Shown here one piece after another: positions 24,817 to 34,409 of a DNA stretch of 64,000 nucleotides. The DNA lies in contig NZ_QWVS01000023.1 in NCBI RefSeq assembly GCF_003570725.1, forward strand, positions 98,049-162,048. The letters are read 5' to 3'. This DNA comes from Peribacillus asahii. GTDB lineage: Bacteria; Bacillota; Bacilli; Bacillales; DSM-1321. The position numbers and the translations under genes were made by a program. How positions within the stretch are numbered: the stretch's first letter is position 1; each line of letters opens with the position of its first letter. A model generated the notes under the pieces. That model was given only the letters and a program-made list of their open reading frames with translations. It had not been told where the DNA came from and made no database searches.

Positions 24817-25722
24817 ATGGCCTATAAATCTCGTACTCAATCATCTCAATTACTAATTTTAAAATCGTTGAACATTCGTATGAATCTTTCTGACAATGAA
24901 AAACAGCAATATTTCAACCTCGAAAAGGGTTATGAAGGGGAGGCGTTTTTTGATACATTGACAGAAAAGCTGCAGTGTGAATGCTTGATATTAAATGATC
25001 TGCTGCTCAAAATGAATAGCACCATATTTCAAATTGATTCACTTATTATTACGTCAGAAGACATTTACTTTTATGAAGTGAAAAATTATGAAGGGGATTA
25101 TTATTATGAATCTGACAGAATATATAAGAATCCCAAGTTTGAAATTATTAATCCAATCAACCAATTGAGTAGAAGTGAGTCCTTGTTACGTCAGTTACTC
25201 CACAATCTTGGATTTAATCTCCCCATTAATGCTTCAGTTGTTTTTATCAATCCGGAATTTACCCTATACCAATCACCTCCTAACAAGCCATTTATTTTCC
25301 CAACACAGGTTCATCGTTATTTAAATAAACTAAATAAGATATCTTTAAAACTAAATGAAAAGCACAAAAGGCTAGCCGACAAATTAGTTGAGTTGCATAT
25401 TGAGGATTCCCCTTTTCAGCAATTACCATCTTATGATTATAATCAGTTACGAAAGGGAATGACATGTGTAAAGTGTGATTCATTTGCAATTTCTGTCGAG
25501 GGACACAAATGTATTTGTGAAGAATGTGGCCATAAAGAATTGGTTGAAACAGCTATCATGCAAAGTTTAAAGGAACTTAAGCTTCTTTTTCCTGATCAAA
25601 AAATTACGACAAATCTAATCTATGATTGGTGTAAAGTAGTGAAGTCTAAAAAGAGGATACGGAGGATTCTAGAGAAAAACTATAAAAAAGTGGGAGTTCA
25701 TCAATGGTCCTTTTATCAATAA
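24817..25722 (+). CDS. NERD-domain protein with C-terminal zinc ribbon
   Basis: 301 residues. An N-terminal NERD (nuclease-related) domain lies at about 30-145. Motifs are GYEGEAFFDTLTEKL, FQIDSLIITSEDIYFYEVKNYEG (the D...ExK core of PD-(D/E)XK-like nucleases) and NPINQLSRSESLLRQLL. A zinc ribbon follows at about 217-240 (CVKC then CICEECG), and then a basic tail. NERD proteins are thought to act on DNA or in stress, but few are characterised. The B. subtilis order has no gene here, so it is accessory. RBS AAAGGATGTG, start ATG 24817. A large hairpin-repeat array follows. Confidence 0.85.
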   Translation: MAYKSRTQSSQLLILKSLNIRMNLSDNEKQQYFNLEKGYEGEAFFDTLTEKLQCECLILNDLLLKMNSTIFQIDSLIITSEDIYFYEVKNYEGDYYYESDRIYKNPKFEIINPINQLSRSESLLRQLLHNLGFNLPINASVVFINPEFTLYQSPPNKPFIFPTQVHRYLNKLNKISLKLNEKHKRLADKLVELHIEDSPFQQLPSYDYNQLRKGMTCVKCDSFAISVEGHKCICEECGHKELVETAIMQSLKELKLLFPDQKITTNLIYDWCKVVKSKKRIRRILEKNYKKVGVHQWSFYQ

Positions 25723-25725
25723 AAG

Positions 25726-25739
25726 TAGAGTGATAATCA
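25726..25739 (+). repeat. 14-bp direct repeat, left flank of the 52-bp array
   Basis: TAGAGTGATAATCA occurs here, four bases after the NERD stop, and again at 26811-26824 on the other side of the array. It could be a target-site duplication or a recombination scar. Confidence 0.6.
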
Positions 25740-25800
25740 TCTACTTTCTAAATTAAAACTTTATTGGGGGGGCTGTTTTTTAGTGTTCCCCTGGAAAGTG

Positions 25801-26800
25801 TCCTTCATGACTTGGATGAAGGCCCTTTCGCGTGTAGGAATACAGGAAAAGGTCCTTCATAAAGCAGATGAAGGCCCTTTCGCACGTGAGAAAGCAGGGA
25901 AAAGGCCTTCATAACCCGGGTGAAGACCCTTTCGCATATGGGAAGGCAGGAAAAAGGCCTTCATAAAGCAGATGAAGGCCCTTTCACGTGTGGGAATACA
26001 GGGAAAAGGCCTTCATAAAGCAGATGAAGACCCTTTCGCATGTGAGAAGGCAGGGAAAAGGCCTTCATAAAGCAGATGAAGACCCTTTTGCATGTGAGAA
26101 GGCAGGAAAAAGGTCTTCATAAAGCAGATGAAGGCCCTTTCGCGTGTGAGAAGGCGGGAAAAAGTTCTTCATGAGGCAGATGAAGGCCGTTTCGCGTATG
26201 GGAAAGGCAGGAAAAAGGCCTTCATGAAGCAGATGAAGACCATTTGGCGTGTGGAAAAGCAGGGAAAAGGCCTTCATAACCCGGATGAAGGCCCTTTCGC
26301 ATGTGGAAAAGCAGGGAAAAGGCCTTCATAACCCGGATGAAGGTCCTTTCGCATGTGGAAAAGCGGGAAAAAGTCCTTCATAAGGCAGATGAAGGCCCTT
26401 TCGCGTGTAGAAAGGCAGGAAAAAGTCCTTCATAAGGCAGATGAAGGCCCTTTCGAGTGTGGAAAGGCAGGAAAAAGGCCTTCATAACGCGGATGAAGGC
26501 CCTTTCGCGTGTAGAAAGGCAGGAAAAAGTCCTTCATAAGGCAGATGAAGGCCCTTTCGTGTGTAGAAAGGCAGGAAAAAGGCCTTTATAACCCCGATGA
26601 AGACCCTTTCGCATGTGAGAAGGGAGGAAAAAGTCCTTCATGAAGCAGATGAAGACCCTTTCGCATGTGGAAATGCAAGAAAAAGGCCATAAAGCAGATG
26701 AAGGCCCTTTCGCGTGTGGGAAGGCAGGAAAAAGGCCTTCATAACCCCGATGAAGGCCCTTTCGCGTATTGAATGCAGACAAAAAGTCCTTCATGCCCCG
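25801..26800. repeat. Tandem array of about nineteen 52-bp hairpin units
   Basis: The typical unit is CCTTCATAAAGCAGATGAAGG, then CCCTTTCGCGTGTGGGAAGG, then CAGGAAAAAGG, repeated every 52 bases with few length changes. One unit near 26687 has lost about four bases. CCTTCAT and ATGAAGG form a stem. Together with the flanking AAAAGG and CCCTTT the arms reach about 13 pairs with one mismatch. The seven-base loop varies in a few types (AAAGCAG, AACCCGG, AAGGCAG, AACCCCG). Because the parts between hairpins are as conserved as the hairpins, this is not a CRISPR. 52 is not a multiple of three and frames are not maintained, so it is non-coding. Confidence 0.92.
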
Positions 26801-26810
26801 CCTTTTTTAA

Positions 26811-26824
26811 TAGAGTGATAATCA
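26811..26824 (+). repeat. 14-bp direct repeat, right flank of the 52-bp array
   Basis: TAGAGTGATAATCA, identical to 25726-25739. It follows the last partial unit by ten bases. Confidence 0.6.
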
Positions 26825-26916
26825 GCTTCAGAGCTTTCGCTTTTCTAAATATCATCATATTTCCCCTAATCCACTCATATAGTGAAGTACATTACAGAGT
26901 AGAAAAGGTGAATAGG

Positions 26917-28362
26917 ATGACTAAAAAATGGGTGCTTCCGTTAGTGATTGTCGTCTCGCTATTGGTGGGGTTTTCTGGTGGTTTATATTGGACAAGTTTT
27001 CAAAAGGATAGCGGACAGCAGAGCAAGCAAATAGGGAATGAAGTAGAGGAATGGGATAAAATCGAACAAGCTTATCACTTAATTTTGAATCAATATGTGG
27101 AGGAAGTAGAGAGTGATCAATTAATTGAAGGTGCGATTCAAGGGATGGTTTCCACCTTAAAGGATCCGTATTCCGTTTATATGAACAAAGAAATGGCCCA
27201 ACAATTCAATGAAACGCTTGATTCATCCTTTGAGGGGATTGGTACAGAAATTGGAATGGAAGGCGGGAAAATTATTATTGTCTCTCCTTATAAGGATTCC
27301 CCGGCTGAAAAAGCAGGTTTAAAGCCAAAAGATGAAATTGTAAAAGTAGATGGAGAAAGCGTCGAAGGGTTAGATTTATATGAAACTCGTTTAAAGATTC
27401 GTGGAGAAAAAGGCACCGTTGTGAAGCTTGAGGTTAAACGTGAGGGGATTAGTAAACCGATTGAATTTAGTATTGAACGGGCAGAAATTCCGCTCGATAC
27501 GGTTTTTTCCTCTATAAAGGAAGAAGCAGGTAAGAAAGTCGGTTACATCGAATTAACGTCTTTCTCAGAAAATACAGCAAAGGATTTTAAAGAGCAATTA
27601 AGCAAGTTAGAAAAAGCAGGGATGGAAGGACTTGTCATTGATGTACGCGGTAATCCAGGCGGCTTGCTTTCTAGCGTTCAAGCCATTTTAGAAGAATTTA
27701 TTACAAAAGAAAAGCCTTTCTTGCAAATTGCTGAGCGATCTGGAAATACAGAATCTTTTTATACAAAGCTAACAAAGGAAAAGAGTTATCCGATTGTCGT
27801 ATTAACGGATGGAGGAAGTGCTTCAGCATCGGAAATTTTAGCAGGAGCTTTGAAAGAGGCTGGAGGCTATCCGCTGGTTGGAGAGAAAACGTTTGGTAAG
27901 GGAACGGTTCAGCAAGCAGTAAAGATGGGAGATGGCAGCAATCTTAAACTGACAATATACAAATGGTTAACACCAGAAGGAAACTGGATTCACAAAAAAG
28001 GAATTGAGCCGACCATTCAAGTACAGCAGCCTCGCTTTTTCAATGTCCATCCTTTAACGGTTGAAAAAACATTGGAACGAGATATGACGGATGAACAGAT
28101 TCAATATGCTCAAGCAATGTTAAAAGGGTTAGGCTTTGAAACAGGACGAGAGGACGGTTATTTTGATGTACAAACAGAAGTGGCCATTAAAGCTTTTCAG
28201 AAGGTAAAGAAATTGAACGTAACTGGAAAGCTTGACAGCGAAACAGCCTCAAAGCTAGAATCCAGCATTTTGGAAAAGATTCAAGATGAAAAGAACGATG
28301 TACAGCTAAGAACGGCAATTAAATATGTAGTCAGTCCATCGTTTAGCAGAATTAACGAGTAG
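26917..28362 (+). CDS. ctpB: Carboxy-terminal processing serine protease (CtpB-like)
   Basis: 481 residues. An N-terminal membrane anchor (VLPLVIVVSLLVGFSGGLYW) precedes a PDZ domain (about 95-175, with SPAEKAGLKPKDEIVKVDG). The S41 protease core has Ser in DGGSASASEI and Lys in GEKTFGKGTVQQ, and a peptidoglycan-binding domain is C-terminal (about 395-460, AMLKGLGFETGREDGYFDVQTEVAIKAFQ). In B. subtilis CtpB cleaves SpoIVFA during sporulation. Start ATG 26917 follows AAAAGGTGAATAGG. The array lies upstream, so its own promoter must be in 26801-26916 or inside the array. Downstream is minJ as expected. Confidence 0.93.
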   Translation: MTKKWVLPLVIVVSLLVGFSGGLYWTSFQKDSGQQSKQIGNEVEEWDKIEQAYHLILNQYVEEVESDQLIEGAIQGMVSTLKDPYSVYMNKEMAQQFNETLDSSFEGIGTEIGMEGGKIIIVSPYKDSPAEKAGLKPKDEIVKVDGESVEGLDLYETRLKIRGEKGTVVKLEVKREGISKPIEFSIERAEIPLDTVFSSIKEEAGKKVGYIELTSFSENTAKDFKEQLSKLEKAGMEGLVIDVRGNPGGLLSSVQAILEEFITKEKPFLQIAERSGNTESFYTKLTKEKSYPIVVLTDGGSASASEILAGALKEAGGYPLVGEKTFGKGTVQQAVKMGDGSNLKLTIYKWLTPEGNWIHKKGIEPTIQVQQPRFFNVHPLTVEKTLERDMTDEQIQYAQAMLKGLGFETGREDGYFDVQTEVAIKAFQKVKKLNVTGKLDSETASKLESSILEKIQDEKNDVQLRTAIKYVVSPSFSRINE

Positions 28363-28400
28363 CTACTAGGTCATGTATCTAAAGGCTTTGCTTCTGACCC

Positions 28401-28433
28401 AGGTGTGCGTGACCACGGTCCCGCACACCTTTT
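28401..28433 (+). terminator. Terminator of ctpB
   Basis: AGGTGTGCG (28401-28409) pairs with CGCACACCT (28422-28430), then TTTT. Confidence 0.85.
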
Positions 28434-28554
28434 AACAGTGTCTTATTATCTACAAAAGAGATTCTTTATCTAATCTTTCAATTAATGAATCCGACCCTCC
28501 ACCGGTTACCGTATTTTTGGTAGAATAGGAGATAGCAAAGGTGGTGGAGATTTA

Positions 28555-29748
28555 ATGACAGACTGGCTGATTGCGTGCTTAGTTGGATTAGGAGAACTCT
28601 TTTTAAATCCATTGTTTTACTTGTCTCTGATATTATGCTGGTGGATTGGATCTCAACGTGTGAAGCAAGAACGGCGCAACTTTAATACGAAAATTTTGGA
28701 TAGCTCTCATGAATGGCAAGGCTTGTTGCCTCAAGGGCTTCTATGGGGTCTGATTCTTTCGATTATTACGCTTGGGACAGGGCTGGCCATCCCAATGGCA
28801 GCTATGATTATTCTAACAGCTGTTACGCTAGTACTGGCGTTGACGTTCCAGTTCCGTTTCTTATCGCCAGCTTACACGCTCTCGTTGACATTTTTTATCG
28901 TCTTTTTCATGTATCAACAAAATGTGCAGCTTCCGGTATGGAATGAGTATTTTGAACAGCTAGAGAAGGCTATCTATCCAACATTGGCTATTTTACTTGG
29001 ACTTTTGTTGATTGCTGAAGGGTTTATCATTCAGCGAAATGGTGCCAAAATTATGACACCGCAGTTCACTGTTTCTAAGCGGGGACAAACAATTGGATTA
29101 TATGCATCACGCAGAATTTGGCTGCTTCCGATGTTTGTTTTTATTCCTGGCGGGGAACTTGCTGCACCGTTTACGTGGTATCCAATCTTTTCAATTGGTG
29201 AAGCACATATTGCGCCAATTGTCCTTCCAGTCATCATTGGTTTTACCCAGAACGTGCAAGGAATGATTCCAGAACAAGCAGTCAAGGCTCATGGAAAACA
29301 AGTTGTCTCTTTAGGTTTCTTTATGACAGTGCTTGCACTTCTAAGCTATTGGTATCCAGTGCTTGCGATTGTGACGGCTATCCTTGCGTTAGCAGGGCGT
29401 GAACTAATCTATTATCTACAGAAAACGGCTGATGACAAACGTCCATTCCACTTCTCGCAAAGTGCAAAGGGTGTCAAGATTCTTGGTGTTATCCCGCACA
29501 CTCCAGCGGACAAAATGGGTCTTGAAAAAGGAGAAATCATCTCCAAAATTAATGGAGTTGTTGTAAAAACAGAAGCGCAGCTCTACCAAGCTCTGCAAAA
29601 AAATCGGGCTCACTGTAAGCTTGAAGTGATTGGGAACAATGGAGAAATGCGTCTTGTACAACGGGCATTATTTGAAGGAGAGCATTATGAACTTGGGTTG
29701 TTGTTTGTGGAAAATCAGCTGAAGGACCTTCAAGTGATGGGACAGTAA
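28555..29748 (+). CDS. minJ: Division-site topology protein MinJ
   Basis: The 397-residue membrane protein has the same length as B. subtilis MinJ. It opens with several hydrophobic segments (ELFLNPLFYLSLILCWWIG, LLWGLILSIITLGTGLAIPMAAMIIL, FRFLSPAYTLSLTFFIVFFMY, about eight in all to residue 285). A C-terminal PDZ domain follows (about 300-395, GVIPHTPADKMGLEKGEIISKINGVV). MinJ links DivIVA to MinD at poles and septa. The position after ctpB is as in B. subtilis. RBS GGTGGAGA, start ATG 28555. Confidence 0.88.
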   Translation: MTDWLIACLVGLGELFLNPLFYLSLILCWWIGSQRVKQERRNFNTKILDSSHEWQGLLPQGLLWGLILSIITLGTGLAIPMAAMIILTAVTLVLALTFQFRFLSPAYTLSLTFFIVFFMYQQNVQLPVWNEYFEQLEKAIYPTLAILLGLLLIAEGFIIQRNGAKIMTPQFTVSKRGQTIGLYASRRIWLLPMFVFIPGGELAAPFTWYPIFSIGEAHIAPIVLPVIIGFTQNVQGMIPEQAVKAHGKQVVSLGFFMTVLALLSYWYPVLAIVTAILALAGRELIYYLQKTADDKRPFHFSQSAKGVKILGVIPHTPADKMGLEKGEIISKINGVVVKTEAQLYQALQKNRAHCKLEVIGNNGEMRLVQRALFEGEHYELGLLFVENQLKDLQVMGQ

Positions 29749-29783
29749 TGAATATTTTAACGAAAAGGTTGAAGACCTTAATG

Positions 29784-29827
29784 AAAAAAGCTTTGGACGA
29801 TATTCAACTCGTCCAAAGCTTTTTTTT
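29784..29827. terminator. Bidirectional terminator between minJ and the amidase gene
   Basis: AAAAAAGCTTTGGACGA pairs perfectly with TCGTCCAAAGCTTTTTT across about eight bases. It serves both converging genes; the amidase stop lies inside its right edge. Confidence 0.95.
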
Positions 29828-31487
29828 AAAATAAATCAAAGTATGCTTGTAATCCGTTTGTGATTCCAGTAGCTGCATCCTCTTGAAATTCAGCTGTTGA
29901 AATAATCTCTTCTTCATCTGGATTAGAGATAAATCCTAGTTCTACTAAAAGTGATGCACCGTCATTTGTACGTACGACTTGGAAGTTTCCTGTTTTTGAA
30001 CCACGATTTTTTAAACCTGTACTTTTAATTAATTCTTCTTGAACGATTTCAGCTAACTCTGCTTCATTCATATACGTTGTCCAATAGAACGTATCAATGC
30101 CGTTGGCTGTTTTGTCGGGGCTTGCGTTATAGTGAATGCTAATGAATACATCTGCATTATTCTTTTTACTAATTTGTACTCGTTCTGATAGAGTTGGGTA
30201 AGTATCTCCCGTTCTTGTCAGCACGACTTTAGCTCCAGCTTCTTCTAGTTTTGCTTGGACCTTTTTCGCAGTTGCGAGCGTTAAATCTTTTTCTTTATGC
30301 TCACTTCCAATAGCGCCAGGATCTTGAGCTCCATGACCTGGATCGAGCACGATAACTTTGTTCTGTAATCCTTTTGTCCACTTTTTGTTAGATACATAGG
30401 CAAGAGAAACCCAACCGGTTACATTATTAGAAGTAACGACTTTTCCCCAGTCTCCACTTGTTTGTTTTAATGTTAAAGCATCCCCGCGATAAACTGTTTC
30501 TAAAATGGCGGATGAGGCACTGTTTGATTTACGAACGTTTAACGTTTCTGATATAACATAGCGCATAGTGCTATTTGAAACCGTTTCAGCACTTGCTGTG
30601 ACTTTTGGTTTTGTTGTAGATAAGTACTTCATTGAAACCCAACCGGTTACGCCAGAAGCCGTTTTAATCTTTGCCCAATCCCCTGATTTTGAATAATAAG
30701 TGACAGCGGCTCCTTTTTTAATAGCCGTAAGCACTTTAGCTGAAGTATTGCCAGCTGATCTAACATTTAATGAATTCGCTGTCACGTAATAAGTCTTTGT
30801 TACGACAGGCTTTGTTTTCGATAAGTATGTAAGCGAAGCCCAGCCTATTGTCCCTGAGCTTGTTTTTACTTTTGCCCAGTTACCAGACTTTGAGTAGTAG
30901 GTAACAGCATCGCCTTTTTTAATAGTTTTTAAGACTTTTGCTTTAGTAGTGCCGGATTGGCGAATATTTAACGTATCAGAAGTCACATAATATGTAGTTG
31001 TAGAGGCTGTTGTAGCTGCTGCTTTTGTGCTGGAAATATTCTTTTTTGTAACCCAGCCTGTCTTTTTATTCGATGATACATAGACTTGAAGCCAGCTGCC
31101 TTTAGTCGCTTTTATTTGCACAGAGGTACCTTTTTTTAAGGTAGCTAAAGATGTGCTGCTAGAGCTGCTGGATTTGTATAGTTTTAATGTAGTAGAGGTT
31201 ACATATCCAATTTCATTTATGTATTTAGTAGAAATCCAGCCCGTTTTTGAGCCATATTTAATTTGAGACCAACTGCTTTGTTGTTTCGCAATCGTTACAG
31301 TCTTCCCTTTTTTCAGAGTACCGATTGTTTTGGAACTAGTCGATGCTTTTTCGCGAACATTGAGAGTGTTTGCCGTAACGATGCCTTCCTTACTCGCTGC
31401 AGAAACGAAATGGCTTTCGATGGAAGAAGCGAAGGTGGCGAAAAATACAAAGGTAGCTACGAGTATTATCATTACTTTACTTTTCAT
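29826..31487 (-). CDS. Secreted N-acetylmuramoyl-L-alanine amidase with five SH3b repeats
   Basis: 553 residues. The signal peptide ends near SAAS (about residue 30). Five bacterial SH3 domains of about 65 residues follow (each TLNVRxx ... GWVSxxYL, about 35-375), then an Amidase_3 zinc domain (about 380-552). Zinc ligands are His in DPGHG, Glu in GSEHKEKDL and His in SIHYN; the catalytic Glu is in LVELGFISN. It cleaves the bond between MurNAc and L-Ala. The architecture resembles B. subtilis YrvJ. RBS AGGAAAGC upstream. It faces minJ and has an unshared 494-base upstream region. Confidence 0.93.
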   Translation of the reverse strand: MKSKVMIILVATFVFFATFASSIESHFVSAASKEGIVTANTLNVREKASTSSKTIGTLKKGKTVTIAKQQSSWSQIKYGSKTGWISTKYINEIGYVTSTTLKLYKSSSSSSTSLATLKKGTSVQIKATKGSWLQVYVSSNKKTGWVTKKNISSTKAAATTASTTTYYVTSDTLNIRQSGTTKAKVLKTIKKGDAVTYYSKSGNWAKVKTSSGTIGWASLTYLSKTKPVVTKTYYVTANSLNVRSAGNTSAKVLTAIKKGAAVTYYSKSGDWAKIKTASGVTGWVSMKYLSTTKPKVTASAETVSNSTMRYVISETLNVRKSNSASSAILETVYRGDALTLKQTSGDWGKVVTSNNVTGWVSLAYVSNKKWTKGLQNKVIVLDPGHGAQDPGAIGSEHKEKDLTLATAKKVQAKLEEAGAKVVLTRTGDTYPTLSERVQISKKNNADVFISIHYNASPDKTANGIDTFYWTTYMNEAELAEIVQEELIKSTGLKNRGSKTGNFQVVRTNDGASLLVELGFISNPDEEEIISTAEFQEDAATGITNGLQAYFDLF

Positions 31488-31981
31488 AAAGCTTTCCTCC
31501 TATGATTTTTGATAGGGTAATGCAAGATTTTTATAAATTTAATAGTCTAATTTTTACCCTTTTTACTATAAAAATAGAAAATTATTTCAGTCATTATAGT
31601 ACATTATACGACATGGTAATGGTAGTTATTTCAATGTGTTTGTGTCAAATTAGGAAATTATGAGTAGTAATTTGGAATAAAAAGGGTGGTTTCGGATTGA
31701 TGAAGGAGGAGCATTTTGACTATTAAATGAGGAAAAAGGTCAAAACTGAGCGGAAGACATATTGACAAATAGATGAGGAGATCCTGTAAAAAATAATCAG
31801 AGTGTTTGAGTAAGAAGGAAAGGTAAATCCCTATTTCGTGGATGCTTTACTTAATAAGTGTATCTTTTATAATTAAACGTTATAATGAATTCATTTAGGA
31901 AGTTATTTGTAAAGATTGTAAAAGAGAATGGTTTTCACTAAACTAAGAAATAATGCTCTTTATGATAAGGAGATGGACAAT
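31488..31981. other. Intergenic region between amidase and csbA
   Basis: It holds the divergent promoters of the amidase (-) and csbA (+). On the minus strand a TATAAT-like word occurs near 31600-31610. On the plus strand TATAAT lies near 31882, inside TTAAACGTTATAATG. I do not find a clear sigma-B site although csbA is a sigma-B gene in B. subtilis. Nothing else was recognised. Confidence 0.4.
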
Positions 31982-32215
31982 ATGATTACGAAATTTCTTG
32001 CTGCGCTTTTTTTACCTTGTCTTCTTGTAATGTTATTTACAAGGGTTACGTATAACCATGTTATAGGATTAGTTTTAACGGTGGCATTAATTGCAGCATC
32101 CGCATATAAAGGCTATACGCATACATGGCCTCTCATTGTGATTGATGCGTTTTCGTTAACGCTAGGTTTTTATTTATCATCGAGAATGATGAAGAGAACA
32201 TCGAAAAGCGCCTGA
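31982..32215 (+). CDS. csbA: CsbA-family small membrane protein
   Basis: 77 residues with two or three hydrophobic helices (FLAALFLPCLLVMLFTRVTYNHVIGLVLTVALIAASAYKGY, then WPLIVIDAFSLTLGFYLSS). It matches B. subtilis CsbA in sequence (LFTRVT, KGYT) and in its place before uvrB. The function is unknown; there it is induced by sigma-B. Start ATG 31982 lies nine bases after AAGGAG and begins MITK as in B. subtilis. Earlier in-frame ATGs (31928, 31973) lack a ribosome site. Confidence 0.88.
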   Translation: MITKFLAALFLPCLLVMLFTRVTYNHVIGLVLTVALIAASAYKGYTHTWPLIVIDAFSLTLGFYLSSRMMKRTSKSA

Positions 32216-32230
32216 GCAGGTGCTTTTTTA
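32198..32230 (+). terminator. Terminator of csbA, overlapping its stop
   Basis: AAAAGCGCCTG pairs with CAGGTGCTTTT with one G-U pair around AG, followed by T. The csbA stop codon lies inside the stem. Confidence 0.85.
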
Positions 32231-32322
32231 GTTAGGTTAATAGTGTTCACTTTTGGAAAAAATGAGCCAGACATTGTGTTATCAACCATATTGTTTAACA
32301 AAGCCTTATTTTTCGGAAAATA

Positions 32323-32336
32323 AGAATGAACGTTCG
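32323..32336 (+). promoter_or_regulatory. Possible LexA/DinR box before uvrB
   Basis: AGAATGAACGTTCG differs at two bases from the Gram-positive SOS box CGAACNNNNGTTCG. It lies about 80 bases before uvrB, which is SOS-controlled in B. subtilis. GAATGAACGTTC is also reminiscent of TetR-family operators, so this is tentative. Confidence 0.4.
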
Positions 32337-32416
32337 CTTTTTGTTGGTTTGTAGATGGTCAGTTGTGGTAGAATGTGTATATATGAGATAAAACGGTTAC
32401 GTAGGAGGCAATGTTA

Positions 32417-34402
32417 GTGAAGGATGTTTTTGAGTTAGTCTCTAAATATTCTCCTCAAGGAGATCAGCCTGCAGCGATTCAAAAGATTGTGGAGGGCATT
32501 AATGAGGGCAAAAGGTATCAAACATTGCTTGGTGCAACGGGAACAGGGAAGACGTTTACGATATCTAATGTCATTAAAGAAGTGAATAAACCGACACTTG
32601 TGATTGCTCATAATAAAACATTAGCAGGGCAGCTGTATAGTGAGTTTAAAGAGTTTTTCCCGAATAATGCTGTTGAATATTTTGTTAGTTACTATGATTA
32701 TTATCAGCCAGAAGCGTATGTGCCTTCAACAGATACATTTATTGAAAAAGATGCGAGTATTAATGACGAGATTGATAAATTGCGGCATTCCGCGACATCA
32801 GCATTATTCGAGCGGAACGATGTCATTATTATTGCGAGTGTGTCTTGTATTTATGGTTTAGGTTCTCCTGAAGAGTATCGCGAAATGGTCGTATCATTGC
32901 GCACAGGAATGGAAATCGATCGAAATGCTTTGCTTCATAAGCTTGTCGATATTCAATATGAACGAAATGATATTCAGTTCACAAGGGGAACGTTCCGGGT
33001 ACGAGGCGATGTTGTTGAGATTTTTCCGGCTTCACGTGACGAACAGTGTGTTCGTGTGGAGTTTTTTGGTGACGAAATTGATCGGATTCGAGAAGTAGAC
33101 GCATTAACGGGCGAAATTACAGGGGAACGAGAGCATATTGCTATTTTTCCAGCGTCCCACTTCGTTACTCGTGAAGAAAAGATGCGCATAGCGATTGAGA
33201 ATATCGAGAAAGAATTAGAAGAACGTTTAAAAGAGTTACGTGAGAATGATCAGCTGCTTGAAGCACAGCGTCTAGAGCAGAGAACGCGCTACGACTTGGA
33301 AATGATGAGGGAAATGGGCTTCTGTTCCGGGATTGAGAATTATTCACGTCATTTAACCCTTCGTCCGGCAGGGGCAACACCTTATACGTTATTAGATTAT
33401 TTTCCAAAGGATTTTCTACTTGTTGTCGATGAATCACATGTGACATTGCCTCAAGTTCGCGGGATGTTTAATGGGGACCAAGCGCGTAAGCAAGTGTTAG
33501 TGGATCATGGATTTCGTTTGCCATCAGCGAAGGACAATCGACCTTTACGTTTTGAAGAGTTTGAAGAGAAAGTGCATCAGGCTGTTTTTGTTTCAGCGAC
33601 GCCGGGGCCATTCGAATTGGAGCATACGCCGGAGATGGTCGAACAAATTATTCGTCCTACCGGCCTGCTTGATCCGCTTATTGATGTACGACCAATTGAA
33701 GGTCAGATTGATGACTTGATTGATGAAATTCAAGAGCGGATTCGGAGGAATGAACGTGTCTTAATTACAACGTTAACGAAAAAAATGTCTGAAGACTTAA
33801 CCGATTATTTAAAAGAAATCGGTATTAAAGTGCAATATTTACATTCAGAAGTGAAAACGTTAGAACGAATTGAAATTATTCGTGAGCTTCGTATGGGTAA
33901 ATATGATGTGTTAGTCGGAATTAACTTACTTCGAGAAGGTTTGGACATTCCAGAGGTGTCGTTAGTAGCTATATTAGATGCCGATAAAGAAGGCTTCCTT
34001 CGTTCAGAGCGGTCGCTCATTCAAACGATTGGGCGAGCAGCACGAAATGCAAACGGGCATGTCATTATGTACGCCGATCGTATGACAAATTCAATGGAGC
34101 TAGCCATCGAAGAGACAAAGCGTCGTCGTGAAATTCAAGAACGTTATAATGAAGAACACGGAATTGTTCCGCAAACGATTCAAAAAGAAATACGTGATGT
34201 CATTCGTGCAACGCATGTAGCAGAAGAAGCCGAAACTTATCAAGAACAATCTGCACCAAACTATGCAAAATTATCGAAGAAAGAACGCGAAAAAGTGATG
34301 CAGCAATTAGAATTAGATATGAAAGAAGCGGCTAAGGCGTTAGACTTTGAACGAGCAGCCGAACTTCGTGATTTATTACTAGAGTTAAAAGCGGAAGGAT
34401 GA
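32417..34402 (+). CDS. uvrB: Excinuclease ABC subunit B
   Basis: 661 residues. UvrB verifies DNA damage in nucleotide excision repair. Features are Walker A GATGTGKT, the beta-hairpin region [16 protein letters not shown]-like [11 protein letters not shown], helicase motifs [12 protein letters not shown], and the C-terminal UVR domain (about 625-660, [24 protein letters not shown]) that binds UvrC. The start GTG 32417 is eight bases after AGGAGG and gives the B. subtilis length of 661; ATG 32411 is too near the RBS. It is seven bases before uvrA. Confidence 0.97.
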   Translation: MKDVFELVSKYSPQGDQPAAIQKIVEGINEGKRYQTLLGATGTGKTFTISNVIKEVNKPTLVIAHNKTLAGQLYSEFKEFFPNNAVEYFVSYYDYYQPEAYVPSTDTFIEKDASINDEIDKLRHSATSALFERNDVIIIASVSCIYGLGSPEEYREMVVSLRTGMEIDRNALLHKLVDIQYERNDIQFTRGTFRVRGDVVEIFPASRDEQCVRVEFFGDEIDRIREVDALTGEITGEREHIAIFPASHFVTREEKMRIAIENIEKELEERLKELRENDQLLEAQRLEQRTRYDLEMMREMGFCSGIENYSRHLTLRPAGATPYTLLDYFPKDFLLVVDESHVTLPQVRGMFNGDQARKQVLVDHGFRLPSAKDNRPLRFEEFEEKVHQAVFVSATPGPFELEHTPEMVEQIIRPTGLLDPLIDVRPIEGQIDDLIDEIQERIRRNERVLITTLTKKMSEDLTDYLKEIGIKVQYLHSEVKTLERIEIIRELRMGKYDVLVGINLLREGLDIPEVSLVAILDADKEGFLRSERSLIQTIGRAARNANGHVIMYADRMTNSMELAIEETKRRREIQERYNEEHGIVPQTIQKEIRDVIRATHVAEEAETYQEQSAPNYAKLSKKEREKVMQQLELDMKEAAKALDFERAAELRDLLLELKAEG

Positions 34403-34409
34403 CGAGAAT

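Noticed and set aside
26065..26794. Reading frames of 67-86 codons on both strands inside the 52-bp array
   Set aside because: The unit length is not a multiple of three, frames shift from unit to unit, and no ribosome site or family similarity is seen.
25801..26800. CRISPR array
   Set aside because: Segments between the hairpins are as conserved as the hairpins, there are no unique spacers, and no cas genes occur in the window.
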